Origin: Actinomycetes bacterium
Lineage (GTDB): Bacteria; Actinomycetota; Acidimicrobiia; Acidimicrobiales; Aldehydirespiratoraceae
Length of the DNA stretch: 64,000 nt
NCBI GenBank assembly: GCA_024276495.1
Contig: JAJRXC010000069.1
Coordinates: forward strand, 1 to 64,000
Reading direction: 5' to 3'
The translations under genes and the position numbers were made by a program. Shown here in pieces: positions 8,732 through 16,618 of this stretch; positions within the stretch are counted from its first letter, which is position 1, and each line of letters starts with the position of its first letter. The notes below the pieces were generated by a model. It worked only from the letters and a program-made list of their open reading frames with translations. It searched no databases and was not told where the DNA came from.

Positions 8732-9958
8732 TCGGGCGCCGAGCGGCTCCAACTCCATGTCGCCGTCGCCGTCGGGATCCACGACGCGCCACCCACATCG
8801 GGCGGCGAGGAGTTCCCGGCCCTCGTCGGGCCCCCGGGCGATCAGCTCGTCGCCGGCGCGCAGCCGGACCCGGCCCCGCGGTCGGTAGAGATACTGTCCG
8901 CCCCGCCGAATCGCGAGAACGGTGAATCCCGGCTCGATGTTGAGCCGCAGGTCCGAGAGCAAGGCCTGATCCGCTTCGCTGCCCTCGGCGACCGGCAACC
9001 GCAGCACGACATCGTCGCTGTCGCCGAGCGCGAGCCCGAGAATCGGGTGGACGTCTTCACGTTGTTCGATCATCCACACCATCTGCTTCGCCTGGTCGCC
9101 GATGTCCTCGGCTGCTTGTGAGAGATGCAGCAGCCCCCGTAGGGGTGTGGGATCGACCTTGTCGCTCGCGGCCCGCAGGACCCACAACTCGAGCCGGTCC
9201 TTCATCTCGTCGAGCCGGTCCTCGAGCGCACGGACCTCGGCGGCGAGGCCCAGGTCGCCGAGGACCAGGGCGGAGTAGGCGAGGCCCACGGCGGCCTCCG
9301 ACAGGTTCTTCATCTCGACCAGCACGTCGACGGCTCGGTCGAGGTCGGTGGTGAACGGGTCTTCGGGAACCTGGGGAGCCGTCCACGGCGCCGCGGCCGC
9401 CAGCTCACGCAGCGGGGCGATGCCATCGGGCGAGCCTCGCAGGAACAACACGTCGCCCGGGACGAGAACCGTGTCACCGCCCACATCGGTGAGCCAATCG
9501 CGATCCCGGCGGATCGCCATCACCCGCATTCCGGTCTGCACGGGTAGCTCGTGGGCAACCAACTCGCGATGGGCCATCCGGGAGCCCTCGGACACCAGCA
9601 CCCGGTGGCTCACCTCGGCCGCGCCGGAGAGATCGGCCACCAGCTCGGCCGGGATCCCGACCTTGTGGGTGACGATGCGGGCGATGTTGACCGCATCGTT
9701 GCCGATTCGTTCGATCGCGCTGATGACCTGCAGCACCGAGGACATGCCTTCCGCATCCTGCGGGCGACGCACCGCCATGATGCACACCCCCCGCATGTCC
9801 TGGACCAGCTCGTTCATCCGTTCCTCGAGATCACCGACCTCCTCGGCCATGTCGGGATCGCCGAAGAACAGAGAGGCGTAGGCGAGGTCGACCATCAGCT
9901 CCGAGAGGTCTTTCGCCTCGGCCAACATCTCACGAAGATTTCTGGGTCTTTCGTCCAT
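8729..9958 (-). CDS. Tandem PhoU-like / TrkA_C (RCK_C) regulatory protein
   Basis: The 409-residue protein is a two-fold repeat: PhoU-like helices (about 1-95) and a TrkA C-terminal domain (about 120-195, VMAIRRDRDWLTDVGGDTVL ... GDVLFLRGS), then helices (about 205-300) and a second TrkA_C (about 310-400, VLAIRRGGQYLYRPRGRVRL ... GDELIARGP). RCK_C domains bind small ligands such as nucleotides and gate ion channels or transporters. It lies directly after, and in the same direction as, an MgtE-type transporter gene, so it is probably its cytoplasmic regulatory subunit (inference). ATG 9958 is preceded by GAGGAAG, a strong ribosome site. No membrane segments are seen. Confidence 0.8.
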   Translation of the reverse strand: MDERPRNLREMLAEAKDLSELMVDLAYASLFFGDPDMAEEVGDLEERMNELVQDMRGVCIMAVRRPQDAEGMSSVLQVISAIERIGNDAVNIARIVTHKVGIPAELVADLSGAAEVSHRVLVSEGSRMAHRELVAHELPVQTGMRVMAIRRDRDWLTDVGGDTVLVPGDVLFLRGSPDGIAPLRELAAAAPWTAPQVPEDPFTTDLDRAVDVLVEMKNLSEAAVGLAYSALVLGDLGLAAEVRALEDRLDEMKDRLELWVLRAASDKVDPTPLRGLLHLSQAAEDIGDQAKQMVWMIEQREDVHPILGLALGDSDDVVLRLPVAEGSEADQALLSDLRLNIEPGFTVLAIRRGGQYLYRPRGRVRLRAGDELIARGPDEGRELLAARCGWRVVDPDGDGDMELEPLGAR

Positions 9959-9980
9959 CACTTCCTCGGTTCGGGATTCA

Positions 9981-11216
9981 CTATGCAACTCCGACGGCCA
10001 CGATGGCCAGAATCAGGGCGAACGCGCCGACGAAGTCGAGCGTCGACGTCACCAGGGGGATGCCGTAGGTGTCGGGGTCGAGCCCGAACCTCACGGCGGT
10101 GATCGTCGCGTAGTACGCGACGAAGACGACACATGAGGTCGCGAGCAGACCTCCGAGCACCGCGATCGAGACCACCTGGGTCAGGCCGGGACTCGCCTGA
10201 TCGGTCAGGCTTCCACCGAACTCCGCGACAACGCCGGCGAGCACGAAGATCGGGACCGACAAGGAGAAGATCCGCACGATCTCGGCCCCGCCCGAACCGC
10301 GAGGGAGCGGGCCGGGATCGATGAGCCCGAGATGCAGCTTCGTCGCGAGGCGGCTGGAGAGGACGCCCCCGAGGGCCCCGGCCGTACCGAGGAATCCGGG
10401 GAGCAGGACGAGCAGCACCGGAAACTCGAGAAAGCTCTCGAGCCGCTTCTCGATGGTGACGCCGGCGACGAGATCGACGAGACCGGCGAAGACGAGGATG
10501 GGCATCGATTCCCGAACGATGCCGCGCAACACCTCGAATCGTGCGAACAACGACCACCCGAGGCCCACCGCGGCGATCACCAGGAGGCCCGTCGCGACGA
10601 CCGGCGTCACGACATCGACGCGGGCGAGTCGCGCCGCGAGGATCAGCGCGGGAAGGCTCGCGACGTCGCTGGTCGCGGTCACGAGCGGGGAGACGACATT
10701 GTCGAGATCCCATCCGTACCGCACCGATCCACCGGCCAGCAGGAGCGTGATGACGAGGATCACCACCGATGCCATCAAGCTGCCGATCGCCGAGACGACG
10801 ATGAAGTCGGCCACCGACATCGTCGGTGAGATCGAGAACACGATCGCCACGACCTTCGCCAGCAAGGCCACCACCACCGCGAGCGACAAACTCAGCAGCA
10901 TCGCCGCGGCGACGTTGGAACCGACGACCGAGTCGAGGCGGCCACTGAGGCGGAACGTCCCGGCGTGGATGCTGGTGCCCAACCGGCTTCCCAACGTGCC
11001 GAACACGTTGCCCTTGCCGGCCAGCGAGGCCGGAACCAGCAGGAGCAGGCCGGGCAGCTCCTCGAGGGTGTCGGTCGTCGCGGCCAGGGTCACGCCGGCC
11101 ACGAGGCTCGTCAGCGCGGCGATCGCGAGCGCGACGAGGCTGTCACGATAGGCGCGCGGGTCACCGCCGATCAGCGCGGATCTCGTCCGCGTCGATGCGT
11201 TGCCGGAGCGTCCCAC
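9981..11216 (-). CDS. MgtE-type divalent cation transporter, two-domain
   Basis: About 411 residues with roughly ten hydrophobic segments in two similar halves, each carrying the MgtE membrane-domain signature of a long helix followed by Gly/Asn-rich text: LLLLVPASLAGKGNVFGTLG in the first and LLVLLPGFLGTAGALGGVLS in the second. It lacks the cytoplasmic N and CBS domains of bacterial MgtE; the layout is closer to SLC41-like proteins. It should move Mg or a similar cation across the inner membrane. The start is uncertain: GTG 11216 is preferred because GTG 11285 would abut the divergent lemA start. Its likely partner is the PhoU/TrkA_C gene 22 bp downstream. Confidence 0.75.
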   Translation of the reverse strand: MGRSGNASTRTRSALIGGDPRAYRDSLVALAIAALTSLVAGVTLAATTDTLEELPGLLLLVPASLAGKGNVFGTLGSRLGTSIHAGTFRLSGRLDSVVGSNVAAAMLLSLSLAVVVALLAKVVAIVFSISPTMSVADFIVVSAIGSLMASVVILVITLLLAGGSVRYGWDLDNVVSPLVTATSDVASLPALILAARLARVDVVTPVVATGLLVIAAVGLGWSLFARFEVLRGIVRESMPILVFAGLVDLVAGVTIEKRLESFLEFPVLLVLLPGFLGTAGALGGVLSSRLATKLHLGLIDPGPLPRGSGGAEIVRIFSLSVPIFVLAGVVAEFGGSLTDQASPGLTQVVSIAVLGGLLATSCVVFVAYYATITAVRFGLDPDTYGIPLVTSTLDFVGAFALILAIVAVGVA

Positions 11217-11285
11217 CTGTCGAGTCTCGCAGCCTGCACGGGCAGATCCGCTCGATCCTTCGGCGCCCCTGCCGACGAAGAGCAC

Positions 11286-11843
11286 ATGTCGCCACTCACA
11301 GTCCTCGGTTCACTCGCGGCCATCGCGATGATCTCGGCGATCGTCTCGTTCAATCGTTTCATCTCCCAGCGCAACCTCATCGCCAACTCCTGGTCGAATG
11401 TCGAGACCGAGCTACGCCGCCGCTACGACCTCGTTCCCAATCTCGTCGAGACCGTACGCGGCTACGCCACCCACGAACGGGAGACGATGACGGGGGTGAT
11501 CGAAGCTCGCCAGGACGCGGTCGCGGCGACCGGCGACCCGGTCGATCAGGCCGGCGCGGAGAACGTGTTGGTCGAGGGGCTTCGTCGGCTCATGGCCGTG
11601 AGCGAGGCGTACCCGGACCTTCTCGCGAGCAACCACTTCCTCGATCTTCAGCGCCAGCTCGTGGCCACCGAGGACCGCATCCAGGCCGCCCGTCGCCTCT
11701 TCAACGGCAACGTGCGCGACTACAACCGTCGGGTCGAATCGATCCCGTCTCGATTCGTCGCCGCCGTGGGCCGGTTCGAACGAGCCGACTACTTCGAGAT
11801 CGAACCGGCGGTGCGGGAGCCCAGCTCGGCCAGGATCGCCTGA
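11286..11843 (+). CDS. LemA family protein
   Basis: The 185-residue protein has one N-terminal membrane helix (about 5-23) and then the LemA helical domain with its signature NSWSNVETELRRRYDLVPNLVETVRGYATHE and a closing NGNVRDYNRRVESIPSRFVA. The length is typical of the family. LemA proteins are anchored envelope proteins of unclear function, often beside TPM-domain genes; no such neighbour is present. The 3' end overlaps the convergent monooxygenase gene by 55 bp. Confidence 0.9.
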   Translation: MSPLTVLGSLAAIAMISAIVSFNRFISQRNLIANSWSNVETELRRRYDLVPNLVETVRGYATHERETMTGVIEARQDAVAATGDPVDQAGAENVLVEGLRRLMAVSEAYPDLLASNHFLDLQRQLVATEDRIQAARRLFNGNVRDYNRRVESIPSRFVAAVGRFERADYFEIEPAVREPSSARIA

Positions 11844-12733
11844 CAGTCGGCCCACGCCGAAGCCAGGATCTCGGCCACCGGCTCCACCGAGTGGATCCGG
11901 CCCTGCACCTGGCCGCTCATCGCAACTCCGGCCTCCATGTCGCCGCCGAAATAGGTCGCCATCATGGCGTCGAGCCCCAGTGACGCGGGCTCGTTCTCGG
12001 CGTCGAGGCGAGCGGTCTTCTCGGTCCGCATCGTGCGCATCGCGGGCCGGAAGTTGCGGTTGACGAGCACCGTTTCGGTTTCCCGGCCATCGACGATCGC
12101 CTGCTTCCAGTTGTCGTGCACCGGTGACTCGACCGAGCACACCATACGAGTTCCCATCTGCACGCCTTCGGCCCCGAGCGCGAACGCCGCTGCCATCGAC
12201 CGGCCGTCGATGAACCCGCCGGCCGCGACGATCGGCACGTCGAACCGTTCGGCGATCTCCGGCACGAGAACCAGCGTCGACGGGCCGTCGACGCTCTTGA
12301 ATCCCCCACCTTCGATCCCCTCGACGACGAGTCCGTCGACCCCGGCGGCAACGGCCTTCTCCGCTCCCCGTACCGACGGGACGACGTGGAACGTGGTGAC
12401 CCCGGCATCCTTGAGCCGAGGAACGAGAACGGCGGGATCACCCGCGGATGTCGTCACGAACCCGACCTCGTTGGCCACGAGGAACTCGAAGAGCCCGTCG
12501 AGGTCACGGACGAAATGCTGGGCGACGTTGACACCCCAGGGCTTGTCGGTGAGCTCCCGCATCGCCCGGATCTCGTCGCGAATCGCGGCGAGGTCGCCCG
12601 ACGACGTCTCGATGATGCCGAGGCCGCCGGCGATCGAGACGGCCGACGCCAGTCGAGAGCGGGCGATCCATCCCATCGGTGCCTGCATGATGGGGATCTC
12701 GATGCCGAGCAGCTCGGTGATTCGGGTCAACAT
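11789..12733 (-). CDS. Nitronate monooxygenase / FabK-like FMN enzyme
   Basis: The 314-residue TIM-barrel protein begins LLGIEIPIMQAPMGWIAR, the standard start of the 2-nitropropane dioxygenase/FabK group. It continues with VEGIEGGGFKSVDG, VPIVAAGGFIDGRSMAAAFALGAEGVQMGTR, the FMN phosphate-binding region. Members oxidise alkyl nitronates or reduce enoyl-ACP; the sequence does not decide which. ATG 12733 is supported by TACGGT 7 nt upstream. The C-terminal 55 bp overlap lemA on the other strand. Confidence 0.85.
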   Translation of the reverse strand: MLTRITELLGIEIPIMQAPMGWIARSRLASAVSIAGGLGIIETSSGDLAAIRDEIRAMRELTDKPWGVNVAQHFVRDLDGLFEFLVANEVGFVTTSAGDPAVLVPRLKDAGVTTFHVVPSVRGAEKAVAAGVDGLVVEGIEGGGFKSVDGPSTLVLVPEIAERFDVPIVAAGGFIDGRSMAAAFALGAEGVQMGTRMVCSVESPVHDNWKQAIVDGRETETVLVNRNFRPAMRTMRTEKTARLDAENEPASLGLDAMMATYFGGDMEAGVAMSGQVQGRIHSVEPVAEILASAWADCQAILAELGSRTAGSISK

Positions 12734-12740
12734 GTCCGGG

Positions 12741-12746
12741 ACCGTA
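12741..12746 (-). promoter_or_regulatory. Candidate -10 element (TACGGT) for the nitronate monooxygenase gene
   Basis: On the minus strand TACGGT ends 7 nt before ATG 12733, with no Shine-Dalgarno sequence. It fits the leaderless pattern seen across the window and favours this start over the upstream in-frame alternative at 12811. Confidence 0.5.
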
Positions 12747-12750
12747 CCCG

Positions 12751-13770
12751 TCAGCGGCGCCGACGAACCAACGACGGGAGAGTGACCTCGATCGGGCGGT
12801 CGGTGACCCACGGGGTCCTCGGTGCGTCGACCAGGCCGGTAAGCGAGAGAAGCGGTCGGTCGTAGTTGACCCGCCAGCCGGCATAGTCCCGCCAGGCCTC
12901 ATCACGGTCGGCGACCAGGGGAAGTCCCTGGGCGGCGAAGCCATCCATCACCTCGTCGAACTCCTCACGGGTGATGGAGATCGGATCGTTCGCGGCCGGA
13001 TCCGGGTCGTAGTCGAAACCGAAGAAGTCGCAGACCCGCCGCACCGACAGGGTGCCCGTGCGGATCATCAGCATCGCCCGCGGCTCCCGCGGAACGTCGA
13101 GCACCGAGCAGTAGAGGGCCGCGCTGTCGAGTGCGATTCCAGCCCCGGCGATCCATGACCGGTCCGGAACCGGGGAACGGAAGAAGACGAGGATGGGAAA
13201 GGAGGTGTGGGTCTCCTCGATCTCGACGAACCAGTCCTCCCACTCGCCCCACATCGGCGTCATCTCGGACAACGAGTCGATCTGGTGTCGACGAACGAGC
13301 AGCGACGCGGCGCTGGCGACCCCGTCGACTCCCGTCGCCCGCAGATGCAGCTTTGCCACCGCGGTCTCACGGCGGGAGAACGCGCCGTAGATGGTCGGGA
13401 GAAAGCTGATCAGCAGCGCCACCAGGCCCAGCCCGACGATTCCCTCGACGACCGAGACGATCAACGTGGGCAGATCCGAGGTGGTTCGGAATCCCAGGGT
13501 CGTCATCGATGAGCCCGACAGAACGAAGGCCTCCCGGTACGGCTTCACGCCCAAGGCCCAGAACAGTCCGGAGCAGCCGACGATCACCCCTGCCGCCCAC
13601 ACGAACGGAAACAGCATCAGCGCGCTGGGACCGAATCGGGCCTTGATGGAGTCGTGGCGTTCCCAGCTCCTGGCTCGACGGGCCGCGAGGTCGAAGACCT
13701 TCCGCAGAGGGAGAACGGTCAGACGGGCGACGAACGTCTGCTCGCCTCGGGGCACGACGACCGTGCGCAC
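12751..13770 (-). CDS. Ion-channel-like membrane protein
   Basis: From GTG 13770 the protein is 339 residues. Membrane segments are followed by a re-entrant pore-like text FVLSGSSMTTLGFRTTSDLP, a further helix and a cytoplasmic domain of about 200 residues. This matches two-helix potassium-channel-like proteins of actinobacteria, but the filter reads TTLGFR instead of TVGYG, so ion selectivity is doubtful. The frame stays open upstream to 13860 and encodes a good extra helix (IIVGLSGGLLGLGTIGSAV), yet that part has no ATG, GTG or TTG. The true start may therefore be CTG 13845 (364 residues). The tandem repeat at 13859-13900 sits just upstream. Confidence 0.6.
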   Translation of the reverse strand: MRTVVVPRGEQTFVARLTVLPLRKVFDLAARRARSWERHDSIKARFGPSALMLFPFVWAAGVIVGCSGLFWALGVKPYREAFVLSGSSMTTLGFRTTSDLPTLIVSVVEGIVGLGLVALLISFLPTIYGAFSRRETAVAKLHLRATGVDGVASAASLLVRRHQIDSLSEMTPMWGEWEDWFVEIEETHTSFPILVFFRSPVPDRSWIAGAGIALDSAALYCSVLDVPREPRAMLMIRTGTLSVRRVCDFFGFDYDPDPAANDPISITREEFDEVMDGFAAQGLPLVADRDEAWRDYAGWRVNYDRPLLSLTGLVDAPRTPWVTDRPIEVTLPSLVRRRR

Positions 13771-13858
13771 GGCAGACCCGATGGTGCCCAGTCCCAGGAG
13801 TCCGCCGGAGAGTCCGACGATGATGCGAAGCGCGGCGATCCGCAGACAGTAGCGAGCG

Positions 13859-13900
13859 GTTCAACCAATGTCGTTCAACCAATGTCGTTCAACCAATGTC
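13859..13900. repeat. Three perfect tandem copies of a 14-bp unit
   Basis: GTTCAACCAATGTC occurs three times without gap (13859-13872, 13873-13886, 13887-13900). On the minus strand each unit carries the TGA that ends the upstream gene, so that gene stops in the first copy and the other two follow as untranslated sequence just before the next gene. The unit length of 14 is not a multiple of three, so copy-number changes shift any frame that crosses it. Confidence 0.95.
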
Positions 13901-16021
13901 GAACGTCACCCAACCCTGCTCTGCGCGCACGACCGCAATCGAGCCGTTGACCGCGCCCTGGCCGTAGTAGAAGCCCTCGTCGGTGTCGGGGAGATCTTCG
14001 ACATGCCAGCTCACCCCATCGGCCGTGGCGACCAGCCAGAAATCCGGGGTGTACTGATAGTCGGGCTCGACCCAGCCGGACTCGACCCGCGCCGTCTGCT
14101 CGGCTTCCGACATCGCTGCGAAGTACGCATCCATCGGCACGGCGACGATCTCGTTGCCGTCGTCGTCGAGGATGGCGATGCCATCGTCGCGAATGTCGAC
14201 GAACTCGGGGACCACGCCGTCGGTGGTGACCCCCAGCCGCTCGACGATGACCTCCTCGGTCGAGAGATCGGTGACCCGGAGGTCGATGCTGCGGTCGGGA
14301 TAGCTGTGGGTGAAGATCTCGACGCCGTCCCATTCGAACGTGACCTCGAACTCGACCGCCTCGTACGAGTAGTCGTATGTGGCGACGTCGACGACGGTGA
14401 CGACCCCGCCACCGCCGCTCTGGTCGAACCAGAGGTTCGATGTCGCCGGCAACCCGGGGATCTCGACGACACGCCAATCGGTACCCGAGGGGCCACCCCT
14501 CCAGATCTGTGGGGTGCCGTCATCGCCCGCCACGGTGACGAGCACACCACCATCGAGCGACACGATTCCACCGAGCCATCCGTCGCCGGGGAGATCATCG
14601 ACCGGCGTCCAGGTCTGCCCGTCGGGCGAGTAGTGGAGCTCTGGCCCCGACGGCTCGACGGGACCGTCTTCGTAGCCTCCCCACGATTGGGCGATGAAAC
14701 CGGTGTCGGTTCCGATCACCTGACAACAGTTGGTGGCCACGGCGGGAGTGGCGGGAGCGACCTGACCATCCCAACCTCCGACCCAGGCCTGGGCAACCTG
14801 TCCGTCGCCCCCTTCGACATATCGGATGTAGTCGTCGTAGGTGATGCCGAGATCGCTCCACGGAACCGTACGGATCTCGACCGCCCCCTCGAGCGCGTCC
14901 TCGGAGTAGCCGTCGTCGTAGGAGTACGACTCGATCCGGAGCCCCTCGGGAACGGCGGACCAGCCGTAGCCCTCGGTTTCGAGCTCACGGCGCAGATCGT
15001 CGGGAAGCAGGCGCCAGATGTCGAGCCACATCGAGGTGCTCGTCATCGCGTACCAGCCGTCGGGGCCGATCGTCACCCCGTTGAGTCCGACATCGGCAGT
15101 CACGTAGTCGGGTGTGTCGGGGCGCTCGAACGGAAGCGAGGTCGTGGTCCAGTTGACGAGGTCGGTGGTCGACGAGACGAGGATACGGGCGGTGCGTTCG
15201 GCGGTGCTGTCCCACACCTGTTCTGCCACGACCAGATGTTCGCCGTCGGATTGCACAGAGGAGAAGGTCTGCGAGCCGCCCGGGGGACCGAAGTCGGAGA
15301 GCACGGTCCAGTTGCGGCCGTCGGGCGAGACCGACGCCTCGAACCGGTACTGGCCGCCCTGGGTGACTTCGTTGTACGCGGCCAAGAGCACCGGGTCGCT
15401 CGTGACCGCCTCGGTGGCCTCGTCGAGCAGGCCGGCCTCGGACAGCACCTCGATCGATTCGTCGATTCCGGTGACGCCCGCCTCCTGCAGCAGCTCGATG
15501 ATCTCGGGCGAGAACCGCTCCTCGATGTCGGGAACGAGATCCTGCATCGTGACATCGGACGGAACGAAGATCCGACCCAACGACAAGAACCCGTCCCCCC
15601 ACGGCACGATCCAGTCGGGCCCGCCGTAGCCCGGGCCGGCAAAACTCGAGTCGGCCGCCGCGCCCGGCGCATACGTCGTCGTGACCGCCGGCACCGAGGA
15701 CTGGGCCACGCCACCTTCGACGTCCTCCTCCTCGACACCACCACCGTCGGCACCGTCATCGGTGCCGCCATCGTCGGTCCCGGAGGGAGTGTCGTCGTCG
15801 CTGGAGGCGACATCCACGTCGCCGCTCCCGTCGCCTTCGATCACCCGGAAGAACCCGGCGATGCCCAGCACGAGCAGGAGCGCCGCGGCGACAACCGTGA
15901 AGCGCCGACGTGTCGAGCGCCGGTCGCGTCTCGCTTCGACCGCGTCGATGCCGACCACGACCGGTTCGTGCGATTCGGCGAGTCGGCGGAGTCGGGATCG
16001 GAGCTCGTCGTCATGACTCAT
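13889..16021 (-). CDS. Membrane-anchored exported protein paired with an ECF sigma factor
   Basis: The 710-residue protein has a short cytoplasmic N-terminus (about 1-40, ELRSRLRRLAESHEPV), one membrane helix (about 42-60), a Ser/Asp/Gly-rich linker (about 65-125), and a long exported part with repeated W-x-x-x-G and SPDG(R/Q)(N/T)W motifs typical of beta-propeller blades. Its ATG lies inside the end of the sigma factor gene (11-bp overlap), so it is probably the anti-sigma factor or sensor. No zinc anti-sigma HxxxCxxC motif is present, so the assignment rests on context. The exported ligand is unknown. Confidence 0.65.
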   Translation of the reverse strand: MSHDDELRSRLRRLAESHEPVVVGIDAVEARRDRRSTRRRFTVVAAALLLVLGIAGFFRVIEGDGSGDVDVASSDDDTPSGTDDGGTDDGADGGGVEEEDVEGGVAQSSVPAVTTTYAPGAAADSSFAGPGYGGPDWIVPWGDGFLSLGRIFVPSDVTMQDLVPDIEERFSPEIIELLQEAGVTGIDESIEVLSEAGLLDEATEAVTSDPVLLAAYNEVTQGGQYRFEASVSPDGRNWTVLSDFGPPGGSQTFSSVQSDGEHLVVAEQVWDSTAERTARILVSSTTDLVNWTTTSLPFERPDTPDYVTADVGLNGVTIGPDGWYAMTSTSMWLDIWRLLPDDLRRELETEGYGWSAVPEGLRIESYSYDDGYSEDALEGAVEIRTVPWSDLGITYDDYIRYVEGGDGQVAQAWVGGWDGQVAPATPAVATNCCQVIGTDTGFIAQSWGGYEDGPVEPSGPELHYSPDGQTWTPVDDLPGDGWLGGIVSLDGGVLVTVAGDDGTPQIWRGGPSGTDWRVVEIPGLPATSNLWFDQSGGGGVVTVVDVATYDYSYEAVEFEVTFEWDGVEIFTHSYPDRSIDLRVTDLSTEEVIVERLGVTTDGVVPEFVDIRDDGIAILDDDGNEIVAVPMDAYFAAMSEAEQTARVESGWVEPDYQYTPDFWLVATADGVSWHVEDLPDTDEGFYYGQGAVNGSIAVVRAEQGWVTFDIG

Positions 16022-16586
16022 CGGGGTCCTCCAGAACTACGGCGAGCCGATCGAGCGCTCTGCTCAACCGGCTCTTGACGGTTCCCGGCGCGATGTGAAG
16101 CGCGTCGGCCGTTTGGGATTCGGACCAGTCGAGGAGGTACCGCAGCACCACCACCGACCGTTGATCGACCGAGAGCGCCGCCAGGGCCGCATCGAGCTCC
16201 GGCTCGATGGCGGGCCCCGGCCGCGCCGCACGATCGGGGGGATCGGATCGAAAGACCTCGCGCATCAGTTTGCGCCGGCGGCTCGTGGCCCAATTGAACC
16301 CGACTCGATACACCCACCCGGCCGGGTTGGCGTAGGTGCCGACGTCGTCCCACTTCTGATAGGCCCGCGCCATTCCCTCCCCGGCGGCGTCGGATGCCAG
16401 CTCGTGGTCGCGCAACGTCATGGCGAGCGCAGATGCGATGGGACGGTGATGCTCGGCGAAGAAGGCCCGAAAGTCGATCACCACCGGGATCGCGTCGGGA
16501 TCACCGATCAGCTCGACAGGGAGTTGTGTTCCGTCCACCACAGTCACATTCTCTAGACGTTCGAGCGCGTCGATCGGTTCCATCAT
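16011..16586 (-). CDS. ECF-type RNA polymerase sigma factor
   Basis: About 191 residues. Region 2 reads from AEHHRPIASALAMTLRDHEL through AGEGMARAYQKWDDVGTYAN to WVYRVGFNWATSRRRK, and region 4 from LAALSVDQRSVVVLRYLLDWS to HIAPGTVKSRLSRALDRL. It is of the SigE/SigK-like ECF type and should direct polymerase to a small stress regulon. An N-terminal extension of about 35 residues precedes region 2, so the start (ATG 16586 or 16583) is uncertain. It sits 32 bp after dnaE2 and is translationally coupled to the following membrane protein. Confidence 0.85.
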   Translation of the reverse strand: MMEPIDALERLENVTVVDGTQLPVELIGDPDAIPVVIDFRAFFAEHHRPIASALAMTLRDHELASDAAGEGMARAYQKWDDVGTYANPAGWVYRVGFNWATSRRRKLMREVFRSDPPDRAARPGPAIEPELDAALAALSVDQRSVVVLRYLLDWSESQTADALHIAPGTVKSRLSRALDRLAVVLEDPDES

Positions 16587-16618
16587 CGCGAGAAATTCCC
16601 GGGGGTGTCGCACGCGGC

